This document shows, piece after piece, positions 1 through 7,322 of a DNA stretch of 10,769 nt (within the stretch, counting starts at the first letter, position 1; each line of letters starts with the position of its first letter). The notes below the pieces were generated by a model that saw only the letters and a program-made list of their open reading frames with translations, did not search any database and was not told where the DNA came from. This DNA is from an uncultured Clostridia bacterium (GTDB lineage: Bacteria > Bacillota > Clostridia > Lachnospirales > Lachnospiraceae), in NCBI GenBank assembly GCA_947088195.1, contig CAMUFS010000077.1, positions 1 to 10,769 on the forward strand, given 5' to 3'. Made by a program: the position numbers and the translations under genes.

Positions 1-253
1 TTATCGTAGAGTCCCCACAAAGTATGCTCTCATCAAATAGGGATAAATCGTATTCACCCCCTATTAACTCTGCTTCTTTCTTTTCTAAATAGCTAATCTC
101 TTCTAACAATTCTCTTTCTTTTTCCTTCACCACTCGAAGTATATCCTCTTTGCTTACTACTTCTTGTCCTTCCCCATTAAGTTTTTTCAAGATATCGAAT
201 TTATCAAGTAATTGCTTTTTCTCTATTTGGGCGGCTATTTCTTGCATAGGCAT
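1..253 (-). CDS. Unrecognised charged, probably coiled-coil protein, N-terminal 84 codons only
   Basis: This reading frame starts at an ATG (253-251) and stays open to the left edge of the window, so its C-terminus is outside. The start is supported by a GAGGAG ribosome binding site nine bases upstream; a second in-frame ATG two codons later is less well placed. The visible part is very rich in Lys, Glu, Leu and Ile, with heptad-like stretches around residues 5-25 and 40-64 that suggest a coiled coil. It has no signal peptide, membrane segment or catalytic motif that I recognise. It begins 37 bases after the stop of the HEPN gene on the same strand, so the two are probably co-transcribed. That placement suggests a partner or a further defence gene, but this is inference only. 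I do not recognise the family. Confidence 0.75.
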   Translation of the reverse strand, partial: MPMQEIAAQIEKKQLLDKFDILKKLNGEGQEVVSKEDILRVVKEKERELLEEISYLEKKEAELIGGEYDLSLFDESILCGDSTI

Positions 254-290
254 CTATCCACACTCCTCGAAAGTCATTTCCAATAAATTT

Positions 291-1778
291 TCATACATAA
301 TCACACATTTCATCATCAAACTCACCTGTATCATACTTGTCATCTACGTTTATTATTGTCAATCCGAAAAGAATCTTATAAGAATCAACAAACTTAGCAT
401 TAAATAAAAACCTCATTCTAATTAATTTCTCAGAAATTCCAAGTTTCTCCAACACTATTATTCTAAAAAATTCCTTATAGCAACAATTGACTAAATTAAT
501 TTCTTCCTCGCTCATAACTGGTTCGCACTCTTGCGAAGCATGAGTATAGGCATCCCGGTCATTTATAATCTTCGTAATCAATTTGTCATAATTCCTAAAT
601 ATTTTATCTGTACCAGCGTCAGACAACACTCTTAGGCATTCTCTGGTTATTTTTTTAAGACACTTCCTAAAACTATCGCCATTATTCACACAATAATTAT
701 TTATAAAAATTCTGTCCTCCTCAGTCTCAATTTTCGCAAGCACTTCTTGTTTTTTATTATTGAAATCATCCATTTCTTGTTGCAAAACCGGATCACGCAT
801 AATCCCCTCAATCATCTGCATTACTTTTAAGAATTTATTATATGTAACAATTTTTATTTGCTCATCAAGCAATACCTGCTTATAACTTTCCATTGCAAGC
901 AAATTATTCCTTGCCAGTTCTGTAAAAAGTTCAATTACATTTTTTCCAGTATCTTTCCAGTCACTTAATTTAAATATACTTTTTCTCGGATACCACTTTA
1001 AATCACTTCCATTACTCAACCTTTTCAACCTATTCTTCGGATAATTGCATAATCCTATATACTCAAAAATATTATTTCCATTATCCAGTGTTACATCCAG
1101 TACCGTAACTGTTTCACCACATAAAATATCAAAAAACAACTCTAACATACGGATTTTCTCTTTCAACGTCGTAATTCTTTCCAATTCTACAGTGGAATAA
1201 TTCAACCGTCCTTGCATAGAAAAAATATAATCACTATCTTTTTTATAAACATATGGGGCAACAAAGCATGAATAACCACCATCAAACTCCATTGTTTTTG
1301 TGCTGTTTGCAATGGTTGCCGACTGAAATAAGCATTTTTGACTTTCATTCTCTATTTTATAAGGATACATTCCAAAAAGTTCAAATACATCAGTAAATTG
1401 ACACGAAAATCCACTAAAACGAAGCTCATTGTTTTGCTCTACTGCATATTCTCCTCCCACAAAAATATCTGATATCCAAAAGCTGACAGTAGCTTTACTA
1501 TACACATTGTCATCTACTATTTCAGATATAGCAAAATATGGCTCAATAATTGATGTTCCCCTCAATGTAAGATAATCATTTGATGCCTTAGCACATATTA
1601 AAAATTCTTCTAATCCCTCAATTTTATTGTAGAACTCCACTTCTATGTCTATTACTTTCAATGATGCCACAAAATGTTCGTCTAATGAAAGTGTCGCCAT
1701 ATAAGAACATTCTACTTGTCCTATAGAAACCACTTTACAGCTTAAATTCATATTTGCATATAGTTTTCTGTTATTCAT
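291..1778 (-). CDS. ApeA-like HEPN-domain ribonuclease, probable abortive-infection protein
   Basis: A 495-residue protein resembling the ApeA family: an N-terminal beta-rich domain (about residues 1-270, the ApeA_NTD1 type) followed by an alpha-helical HEPN domain (about 290-470). The key sequence evidence is R408-x4-H413 within NDRDAYTHAS, matching the R-x4-6-H motif of HEPN RNases, preceded and followed by long helices. ApeA from E. coli is an anti-phage protein with a HEPN nuclease; by family analogy this one would cut RNA in infected cells and halt growth. I chose ATG 1778 because AGAGAGG lies eight bases upstream; an in-frame TTG at 1814 would add 12 residues but has no good ribosome binding site. 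It lies 45 bases downstream of the broken res gene and 37 bases upstream of the partial gene. Base composition is visibly more AT-rich than the glycan genes, consistent with horizontal transfer. The domain call is from sequence recognition, not a database search. Confidence 0.8.
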   Translation of the reverse strand: MNNRKLYANMNLSCKVVSIGQVECSYMATLSLDEHFVASLKVIDIEVEFYNKIEGLEEFLICAKASNDYLTLRGTSIIEPYFAISEIVDDNVYSKATVSFWISDIFVGGEYAVEQNNELRFSGFSCQFTDVFELFGMYPYKIENESQKCLFQSATIANSTKTMEFDGGYSCFVAPYVYKKDSDYIFSMQGRLNYSTVELERITTLKEKIRMLELFFDILCGETVTVLDVTLDNGNNIFEYIGLCNYPKNRLKRLSNGSDLKWYPRKSIFKLSDWKDTGKNVIELFTELARNNLLAMESYKQVLLDEQIKIVTYNKFLKVMQMIEGIMRDPVLQQEMDDFNNKKQEVLAKIETEEDRIFINNYCVNNGDSFRKCLKKITRECLRVLSDAGTDKIFRNYDKLITKIINDRDAYTHASQECEPVMSEEEINLVNCCYKEFFRIIVLEKLGISEKLIRMRFLFNAKFVDSYKILFGLTIINVDDKYDTGEFDDEMCDYV

Positions 1779-1823
1779 AAATACAACCTCTCTATAATTT
1801 ATATAAATTGTCAAAATATTGTT

Positions 1824-4111
1824 TTATATTTCCACAAATCTTTTTGCCAACTGCCCAAAAGAAGAATTGCCATGTATCTCCCCCGCTGGAATAAAAAGAT
1901 ACTTCCACTGCTTATATCCGTTTGCCTTTCCCCATTCGGAAACAGCTTTGCAGTATCGGATTGCCCTTTCCTTCTTGGCAATGACATCCGCATCCTCCAT
2001 CCTGTCCTCACCTTTTACCTCGACAAGATAGATAGCATCTTCTGCTTCCACCACAAAATCCGGCTCATATCGATGACCGTGATTATAAGTAATGTTGAAC
2101 TGACTCGATGCTGGACGAAGCCAGTTTTTGACATCATTGTCCTGCTCCAAAACACGCGCAAGCAAAAGCTCCGGTTCACTGTCAAACTTTGCTTCTTCAA
2201 ACACTCCCTTTTTAATGCCCGTAAATACAATATTTTGGATTCTTGTTGCATACGCCGCAAATAAATTCAACTTATATTTGTAATTATACTGTTGGCGGAC
2301 ATTGTAGTTTACAACGTCAATGACTTCTTCCAATAATCCTGTCGTAACCTTAAAGTGCTGCAATAACTGCTCATATATTTCTTTCCCAATTTCGACCTTG
2401 TTCATCATCACAATATTCTGCATCCCATTCTGTCCGAATCTGTTCTCAAAATAATCACATACTTGTGTAATCAGTTTAAACAGCAGTTCTGAACATTTTT
2501 CATAATCCACTTCCGGCTGCATTCTTATCTGTTCCAAAATGACTTTCTTCGGTTCATACGCCCCAAAGTCTATTTTATCTCCACGAACACGCTGTAAGTC
2601 GCTTGGATCCTCCAAATTCTGTATCAGAAGCTGATTGTCTATTGGTGTCTGCGTAAACTTGCTTAAATCCAAATCAAAATCTTCATAAACATAATCAGAC
2701 ACTCCACTATCCGCAACCTTAATTTTAGGTATGGGAATGTACCTATCGACAACTGCACGATGAATTTCCTTTGTTTGGTAATCAGCCCATGCACTGATTG
2801 GATCAGCGTTTCTACGAAATGTTTCTTCTAAATCCACATCTTCAGATAATTCTTCTTTTACGCATTGGGCAATCGTTTTTTCATCTTCTTCTGTAACCGC
2901 ATGATATGGACTTTTCTGTATTTTTTCTGAAATCTTCTCGTATATTTTTTCTGCCACTTGCTTCAATACAGAATCTGTTTCCTGTGTTTTCTCAATCTGA
3001 GTATACTCATATGCAAACTCCAGCTTATGATTATCTTCTATATCAAAAGATAACTGTGTATAAACCGTTTCTTCTTCTGTTTCCCCATCAAGATTAATAA
3101 TGTTCCCTTTTTTGAAAATAGAATCTCCTTTTTGCGCATCCGCCAGTATCTCTTCAAATTTATCATTGCAGTCAGCATCACTGCATCAACCGCCTTATCA
3201 CCTGTTCTTTTCCCATACGGCAAGCGTAATCCCCTTCCTACCATCTGTTCGCGAAGTATCTTAGATGCAGCGGTACGAAGCGGAACAATCGTATAAAGGT
3301 TATTGACATCCCACCCTTCTTTTAGTATATTTACATGAATGACAATTTCCACAGGATTATCCGCCTGTTCCACGCCAAGCAACAGTCTGGTATTAAACTC
3401 ACTTTCCGCCCGCTTTTCTTGGAATGCACCGTAATGACTTTATTTTTATATTTCCCTAACTTAAATTCATCTGACTTAACATAGTTTTCCACCCATGCAA
3501 CATGGTCTGTGTCTGAACATACTACCAGCATAAATGGCTTTATTTTTTCCTTATCATGGGATAAAGCATATTCTTCTAAACCCTGCTTTGTTTTTTTCGT
3601 GCTGTGCAATACCGTCCTGTAGCATCAGCTTATCCAACGCCTCATTTCCAAAACGGAAGAAATTAATGTCCGACCTTGTTATCGCATACGGCGTCCTTAT
3701 ATATCCATCTTCAATCGCTTTCGATAATGGATACTCATAAACAACATTCTTAAAAGGAATTTGTTTCGTTCCCGCTTTTACTAACGGCGTTGCTGTCAAT
3801 TCTAGACCAAGCACAGGTTTTAGCTCGTCCAACGCCTGTGCGCCCTTTTGCGCTCTGTAATGATGTGATTCGTCCATAATCAATACCAAATCGTCCAAAT
3901 CCGCTAACGACTGTAAAAACGAACCACCAAAATATTCGTCTTCTTTCCGCATATTGACATTTTCTTTGTTGAATTTATCAATATTAAAAATATAGATATG
4001 AATATCTGTATCAAACGCATATAAGTTCCTGCTGCTGTATTCTTCATCCGTAATGACTCTGGGCGGCAATGAAAAGCATCCCAATCCTTTAAATACATAT
4101 TTGGGATTACT
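1824..4111 (-). pseudogene. res: Type III restriction enzyme Res subunit, 5'-truncated and frameshifted
   Basis: The remnant corresponds to about 760 codons of a helicase-nuclease that normally has roughly 900-1000. In intact systems Res joins a Mod methyltransferase, translocates with ATP and cuts unmethylated DNA. Visible motifs in order: motif II DESHH (about 3860-3874), LTATP (about 3785-3800), a motif VI-like QMVGRGLRLPYG (about 3220-3255), and a C-terminal PD-(D/E)xK nuclease with PDF (about 2055-2063) and VEVKG (2010-2024). The N-terminus with Walker A is absent. Three one-base frameshifts break the frame: an extra A in a seven-A run (3591-3597), a lost G near 3409-3411, and a lost A near 3166-3167. 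Restoring one base at each site gives a continuous, convincing Res protein. The 5' end reads SNPKYVFKGL and stops where the IS200-type transposase gene ends. The C-terminal 380 codons (1824-2966) remain open and could be translated from an internal TTG, though this is doubtful. No mod gene is in the window. Confidence 0.9.
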
Positions 4112-4583
4112 TTTTCTTGCTTTTGTTTACTGGCTCACCCGTAAACGGGTCTATATACTCTTTCAAAGACATCTGGTCATACTCCAAATCTTCTTTCCGT
4201 TGATTCCGAATATACTCTTCTATCTTTTTCGCATTTTTTCCTACTGTATCCACATAGTATCCTCTGCACCAAAAGTGTCTATTTCCATACTTATACTTCA
4301 GATTTGCATGCCTTTCAAATATCATCAAAGTACTTTTTCCCTTTAAATATCCTACAAAATCTGATACACTTATTTTCGGTGGAATTTCAACTAACATATG
4401 AACATGATCTGGACAAATCTCTCCCTCTACAATATGCACTTATTTTCGTTTACAAAGCATACTTAAGATATTTGCTATATCTTGTTTCAACTCACCATAT
4501 ATAATTTTTCTTCTATATTTCGGCGCAAAAACTATATGGTACTTACAATTCCATGTCGTATGTGATAAACTATTATTGTCCAT
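4107..4583 (-). pseudogene. tnpA: IS200-type transposase TnpA (Y1 HUH) with an internal stop codon
   Basis: The full frame would encode 158 residues, the usual size for IS200 TnpA, starting at ATG 4583 with a strong AGGAGG eight bases upstream. The single-strand DNA transposase signature is complete: HUH motif H60-V-H62 in PDHVHMLV and the catalytic tyrosine Y124 in EEYIRNQ, with the typical NRHFWCRGYY and MSLKEYIDPFTG segments. Codon 48 is TAA (4442-4440), directly after LCKRK, where intact relatives read through to a VxIxEGE segment. The N-terminal 47 codons and the catalytic part are therefore separated. A GTG directly after the stop could restart translation but has no ribosome binding site. 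Unless the TAA is a sequencing error, this copy is inactive. Confidence 0.9.
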
Positions 4584-4603
4584 TTGGACTACCTCCTTTG
4601 ATT

Positions 4604-4633
4604 AATAAAGCGGTTGGCGAACCTGCTTTTATT
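4604..4633 (-). other. Leader hairpin upstream of tnpA
   Basis: An imperfect stem joins AATAAAGCGGTT (4604-4615) with AACCTGCTTTTATT (4620-4633) around a four-base loop. It lies between the tnpA promoter and the ribosome binding site. In IS200 a comparable 5' hairpin blocks transcription or translation arriving from outside the element. The predicted start of the element's own transcript falls within this stem, so only read-through transcripts would form the whole hairpin. Confidence 0.5.
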
Positions 4634-4658
4634 ATATCACTGGAGGTATTTTTCACAA
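4631..4658 (-). promoter_or_regulatory. Predicted tnpA promoter with extended -10
   Basis: On the minus strand there is a TTGTGA -35 (4658-4653), a 16-base spacer, and a perfect TATAAT -10 (4636-4631) preceded by TG at the extended -10 position (4639-4638). It points toward tnpA, about 50 bases upstream of its ATG. Confidence 0.55.
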
Positions 4659-4673
4659 CGCTAAAGCTATCCC

Positions 4674-4696
4674 AACCACCCGCATAGCAGGTGGTT
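4674..4696. repeat. IS200-type left-end hairpin
   Basis: AACCACC (4674-4680) and GGTGGTT (4690-4696) form a perfect seven-base stem around a nine-base loop. Its position upstream of tnpA and its sequence are typical of the subterminal hairpin that TnpA recognises in single-stranded DNA in clostridial IS200/IS605 elements. Confidence 0.7.
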
Positions 4697-4760
4697 ATTT
4701 GTTCTCCAAAGTTCCATTTTTCGGATCAGCGAAAAACTCCTCAATGGAGAACAGGGCCAT
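4695..4760 (-). other. Micro-ORF of 21 codons, doubtful
   Basis: An ATG (4760-4758) opens a frame reading IEEFFADPKNGTLENK at its C-terminus and stopping at 4697-4695, inside the IS left-end hairpin. The composition looks protein-like, so it may be the tail of an older gene cut by rearrangement. The ribosome binding site is weak and a TAG lies just upstream in frame. It may simply reflect the nested hairpin that occupies the same bases. Confidence 0.2.
4701..4752. repeat. Nested inverted repeat beside the IS left end
   Basis: The outer arms GTTCTCCA (4701-4708) and TGGAGAAC (4745-4752) and the inner arms TTTTTCG (4717-4723) and CGAAAAA (4730-4736) are both perfect, separated by an internal loop of eight bases on each side, with a six-base terminal loop. 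It adjoins the IS hairpin. It could be part of the element's end structure or a host-side intergenic hairpin. Confidence 0.5.
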
Positions 4761-4773
4761 GCCCTAACAAATA

Positions 4774-4802
4774 TGGCAGACAATCCTATAGATTATCTGC
4801 CA
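4774..4802 (-). terminator. Likely terminator of the GH112 phosphorylase gene
   Basis: TGGCAGACAATC (4774-4785) and GATTATCTGCCA (4791-4802) form a 12-base stem with a five-base loop, about 48 bases past the stop codon of the phosphorylase gene. The one irregular pair is a G-U wobble in the minus-strand RNA but a mismatch in the plus-strand RNA, which supports a role on the minus strand. The following T-rich tract (TATTTGTT) is weak. Confidence 0.55.
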
Positions 4803-4850
4803 TTGATCGCGCAGAAGTAGCCACACAGCTAACCCCCACTGTACGTTTTT

Positions 4851-7025
4851 CTAATAAATAGCTATATCAAATGGATCCAACGTTGCAGTAATTTCTTTTC
4901 CATCCTCTGTACATACTGTAGTTGTCTGAACATCCTTTGTATTATTGATAATAACCAGCTTTCCGCTTCCCGGATAATATGCACATTCTGTTAATGGATT
5001 TGAGCAGATATATTTTTCTATCGCCTTCTCATTTCCCATAGCATACAGAATTGCGCGCATAAGCAGCCTTGTATTCATCAGGGTAAAGCGATATCCTGAC
5101 AGATATACACTGCGCCCCTTTCCAAATTTATGAGCTGTCACAACTGGTGTACCAGCTTTCTCGGCAAGCACCTCTGTTTCTTTCCCCAGCACATAGATGC
5201 CATCGCATACAGGCAGATCAATCTCCTGATTCTCCTTTGTGATAAAGTTTTCCTTCTGAACCTCATACTCATACCTGCCAAGGCATTTTCTTGTTCCCAG
5301 ATCTCTATCTACACCCAAAATATCTGCAAGCTGAAAATATTGACTGCTGTGCTCTGTTGCAGATGGCTCATGTACACCAAGCAATCCGCCGCCATTTGCG
5401 ACAAATTCTGTGATCTTTTCCACAACGTCTGCTCTCTTCCAATTCTCGCCGCCACTCCATGCACTATTTAAAATACCAGCATTTATCACCAGTTTAACAT
5501 CCTCTGCAATCCCTTCTGACACAATATCATCAAAGCTCTTAAATGCAACCTCAAATGGCAGTCCAGACAAGGATTCTATCACATTGATCAAATCCACTTC
5601 AGGATGCTCATGCAGATGCCCACTGCATGTCCATGAGCGCAGATCTCCCCATGCCGTAAGAATTACAATCTTGCCCGGAATCACATAGGGCTCCCCATCC
5701 TGATGAAAGCTCTTTAACAAGCGAAACTCATCTGTCACCTTCTCCATGTAATCACAGAAATCTGGGAATGGCTCCACCAGATGCAAATATCCTCCAAGCC
5801 CAATGCGGTCCACTGGCTTTCTCAAAAGGGCACGTCTCACATTCTGCCAGAATTTCTGCGCATCCAGCTTTGGATCACCTCCCGGCGCAAAGGTTGGCTC
5901 GCCAGACAGACCTGTTGGAAACAGATAAGGATGCAGTCTTAGCTCTCTGGTATCAATCCCCTTTGCCCCAGCACACAGCCTTGCCTCAAAACCGCTAAAT
6001 ACACATTTGATCAAACCATCGAAGCCAAACTCACCAAAACGCTTTCCATAAGGCTCCACGCCAATCCAACTGTCATCGTAAAATACATACGCTTTCTTTC
6101 CATATTTATGTACCAGATCAACACATTTTCTGCCAAACTCCACAACAAAGCAATTCACAAAATCCATCCATTCACGATATTTCTTCGATGGTGCATTATG
6201 TGTTTGATTATAAAGCCCCTTATTTACAAAATCCTCCGAAGTCATCTTATAGCCCTTTTCCTTCTCAAAGGCACGAAGTGCTATAGGATTCACTGTAAAA
6301 TCATAAGAACCCCAATCACTGTAAATACTTCTCAGATTCTTGTCATCTCCCCAGAACCAGGCAAAGTTATAAAACATAGATGTAAAACGAACTACGGTTG
6401 TCGCCGGGTGAGAGATACACCACTCCTCCAGCCATTTTAAAATATTCTCCTGTGTCTCAGGGTATCTGGGCTCCACCGCCATCAGATGCTCCTTATCTCC
6501 CCAATCATTTGTAATATGATTGTACATGGAAATTTCCTCCCAGAGCCGCACAACTAGAAAATTCACCGTATATTTATGCCATCTCTTTGCATTTCGAACT
6601 ACCACTTCGCCAGTCTCGCTGTTATAATCCCAATCAGAAAGAGCCACCTCCTCATTGACTGTTCGATCATACACCTGCCAAAATTCCTTCGGATCATCCT
6701 TGGCATTTACCATAAACTGTTCCGTAAAATATCCTTTTAATGGCTTTATAACCACAGTGGTATCCTCTGCTATCACTGGATAGCTCATCAGGAAATTCTG
6801 CTGCAATTTATCCATATTTTGCTTTGCCCACGCATTATCTGAGCGAATCAGGCAAATTGTGGAATAGATTCCATAACCAGAATTCATAATTTCATCTGAT
6901 AATTGTGTACCATCACTATCACGGATTACATCTGCTCCCCATTTCTTTGCAAGCTTTAATGTCAGCTCCTCATATCCAGACTCTCCTGGCAGGGTAAAGC
7001 TGTCTCTTTTTAATGTATCTTCCAT
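4851..7025 (-). CDS. gnpA: GH112 phosphorylase (galacto-N-biose/lacto-N-biose or galactosyl-rhamnose type)
   Basis: A 724-residue protein of full family length. GH112 enzymes are cytoplasmic and split a beta-galactoside with phosphate, giving alpha-galactose 1-phosphate plus GlcNAc, GalNAc or, in the clostridial galactosyl-rhamnose branch, L-rhamnose. The layout fits: a catalytic TIM-barrel domain (about 1-430), a glutamine-amidotransferase-like domain (about 440-660) containing GGGLLGVHEPSA, and a short C-terminal beta domain. Family landmarks include WGADVIRDSDGT near the N-terminus, MYNHITNDWG, VVRFTSMFYNF, the YDDSWIG segment with D317/D318 where the family's general acid lies, and RIGLGGYLHLVEPFP. 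There is no signal peptide, as expected. ATG 7025 was chosen because GGAGG lies ten bases upstream. It is transcribed away from the CE12-type esterase, sharing a promoter region, and ends in a likely terminator. The family is certain, but the acceptor sugar cannot be fixed by eye. The esterase next door favours galactosyl-rhamnose from rhamnogalacturonan I; mucin or milk disaccharides remain possible. Confidence 0.93.
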   Translation of the reverse strand: MEDTLKRDSFTLPGESGYEELTLKLAKKWGADVIRDSDGTQLSDEIMNSGYGIYSTICLIRSDNAWAKQNMDKLQQNFLMSYPVIAEDTTVVIKPLKGYFTEQFMVNAKDDPKEFWQVYDRTVNEEVALSDWDYNSETGEVVVRNAKRWHKYTVNFLVVRLWEEISMYNHITNDWGDKEHLMAVEPRYPETQENILKWLEEWCISHPATTVVRFTSMFYNFAWFWGDDKNLRSIYSDWGSYDFTVNPIALRAFEKEKGYKMTSEDFVNKGLYNQTHNAPSKKYREWMDFVNCFVVEFGRKCVDLVHKYGKKAYVFYDDSWIGVEPYGKRFGEFGFDGLIKCVFSGFEARLCAGAKGIDTRELRLHPYLFPTGLSGEPTFAPGGDPKLDAQKFWQNVRRALLRKPVDRIGLGGYLHLVEPFPDFCDYMEKVTDEFRLLKSFHQDGEPYVIPGKIVILTAWGDLRSWTCSGHLHEHPEVDLINVIESLSGLPFEVAFKSFDDIVSEGIAEDVKLVINAGILNSAWSGGENWKRADVVEKITEFVANGGGLLGVHEPSATEHSSQYFQLADILGVDRDLGTRKCLGRYEYEVQKENFITKENQEIDLPVCDGIYVLGKETEVLAEKAGTPVVTAHKFGKGRSVYLSGYRFTLMNTRLLMRAILYAMGNEKAIEKYICSNPLTECAYYPGSGKLVIINNTKDVQTTTVCTEDGKEITATLDPFDIAIY

Positions 7026-7064
7026 TCCCGCAAATCCTCCATTTTATATTTTCATTTTACTTTT

Positions 7065-7093
7065 AGTTTACAAGATAACAACACGTTTTTCAA
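7065..7093 (-). promoter_or_regulatory. Predicted promoter of the GH112 gene
   Basis: On the minus strand TTGAAA (7093-7088) is followed, after exactly 17 bases, by TAAACT (7070-7065). The predicted start is about 35 bases upstream of the ATG at 7025. It lies back to back with the plus-strand TATAAT at 7096, so one regulator bound here could control both genes. Confidence 0.5.
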
Positions 7094-7095
7094 TG

Positions 7096-7101
7096 TATAA
7101 T
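7096..7101 (+). promoter_or_regulatory. Candidate -10 box for the CE12-type esterase gene
   Basis: A perfect TATAAT lies three bases from the edge of the opposing promoter. The -35 region at standard spacing is poor (AGATAA), so an activator would probably be needed. If used, it gives a leader of about 215 bases before ATG 7323, or about 25 bases before the alternative TTG at 7131. No riboswitch or clear operator was recognised in 7026-7322. Confidence 0.35.
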
Positions 7102-7322
7102 ATCATATTTATAAATGCAAAACGGAAAAATTGTCCATTTATTTTATTGCCTTTATTTTCCTAAAAACAATAATTCACACTTTCCTTCTTGTATGTTCTT
7201 GTCTTTTTTCTGCTTCTGATATAGAATGTAGTAAGCCGTTATATTATTTATATCGCAGCTTGTGTATTCGCGCTGTCTTCACAAACTGCTCTTTACTTTG
7301 CAGCGCAGAAATGAGGATTATT

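Larger units (their letters stand above)
4106..4700 (-). mobile_element. IS200-type insertion sequence (IS200/IS605 family), degraded
   Basis: The element comprises a tnpA-only transposase gene, its promoter and leader hairpin, and a subterminal left-end hairpin (4674-4696). IS200-type elements move as single-stranded DNA, using hairpins at each end and a tyrosine HUH transposase; they lack terminal inverted repeats and target duplications. The left end is well defined. The right end is not: res sequence begins within a few bases of the tnpA stop and no right-end hairpin is visible, so that end is probably deleted. The boundaries given are approximate. The element is likely immobile because of the missing end and the nonsense codon in tnpA. 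Confidence 0.75.

Noticed and set aside
1776..1814. TTGACA at 1814-1809 as a promoter for the HEPN gene
   Set aside because: No -10 box occurs at 16-18 bases; the nearest TATA-like sequences are too close.
3904..4098. A 64-codon minus-strand frame beginning MYLKDWDAF overlapping the start of the res remnant
   Set aside because: The overlapping frame reading SNPKYVFKGL continues directly into the DESHH helicase region without a break and fits Res better, so this frame is probably a shadow.
7083..7094. The 12-base match ACGTTTTTCAAT shared with 10580-10591
   Set aside because: A match of this length in about 10 kb of AT-rich DNA is expected by chance, and the two contexts are unrelated.
7131..7322. 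TTG 7131 as the start of the esterase
   Set aside because: Its ribosome binding site is weak and the added residues are Cys-rich and low in coding character, whereas ATG 7323 has GAGGA at good spacing. It is kept as a finding because the hydrophobic stretch is intriguing.
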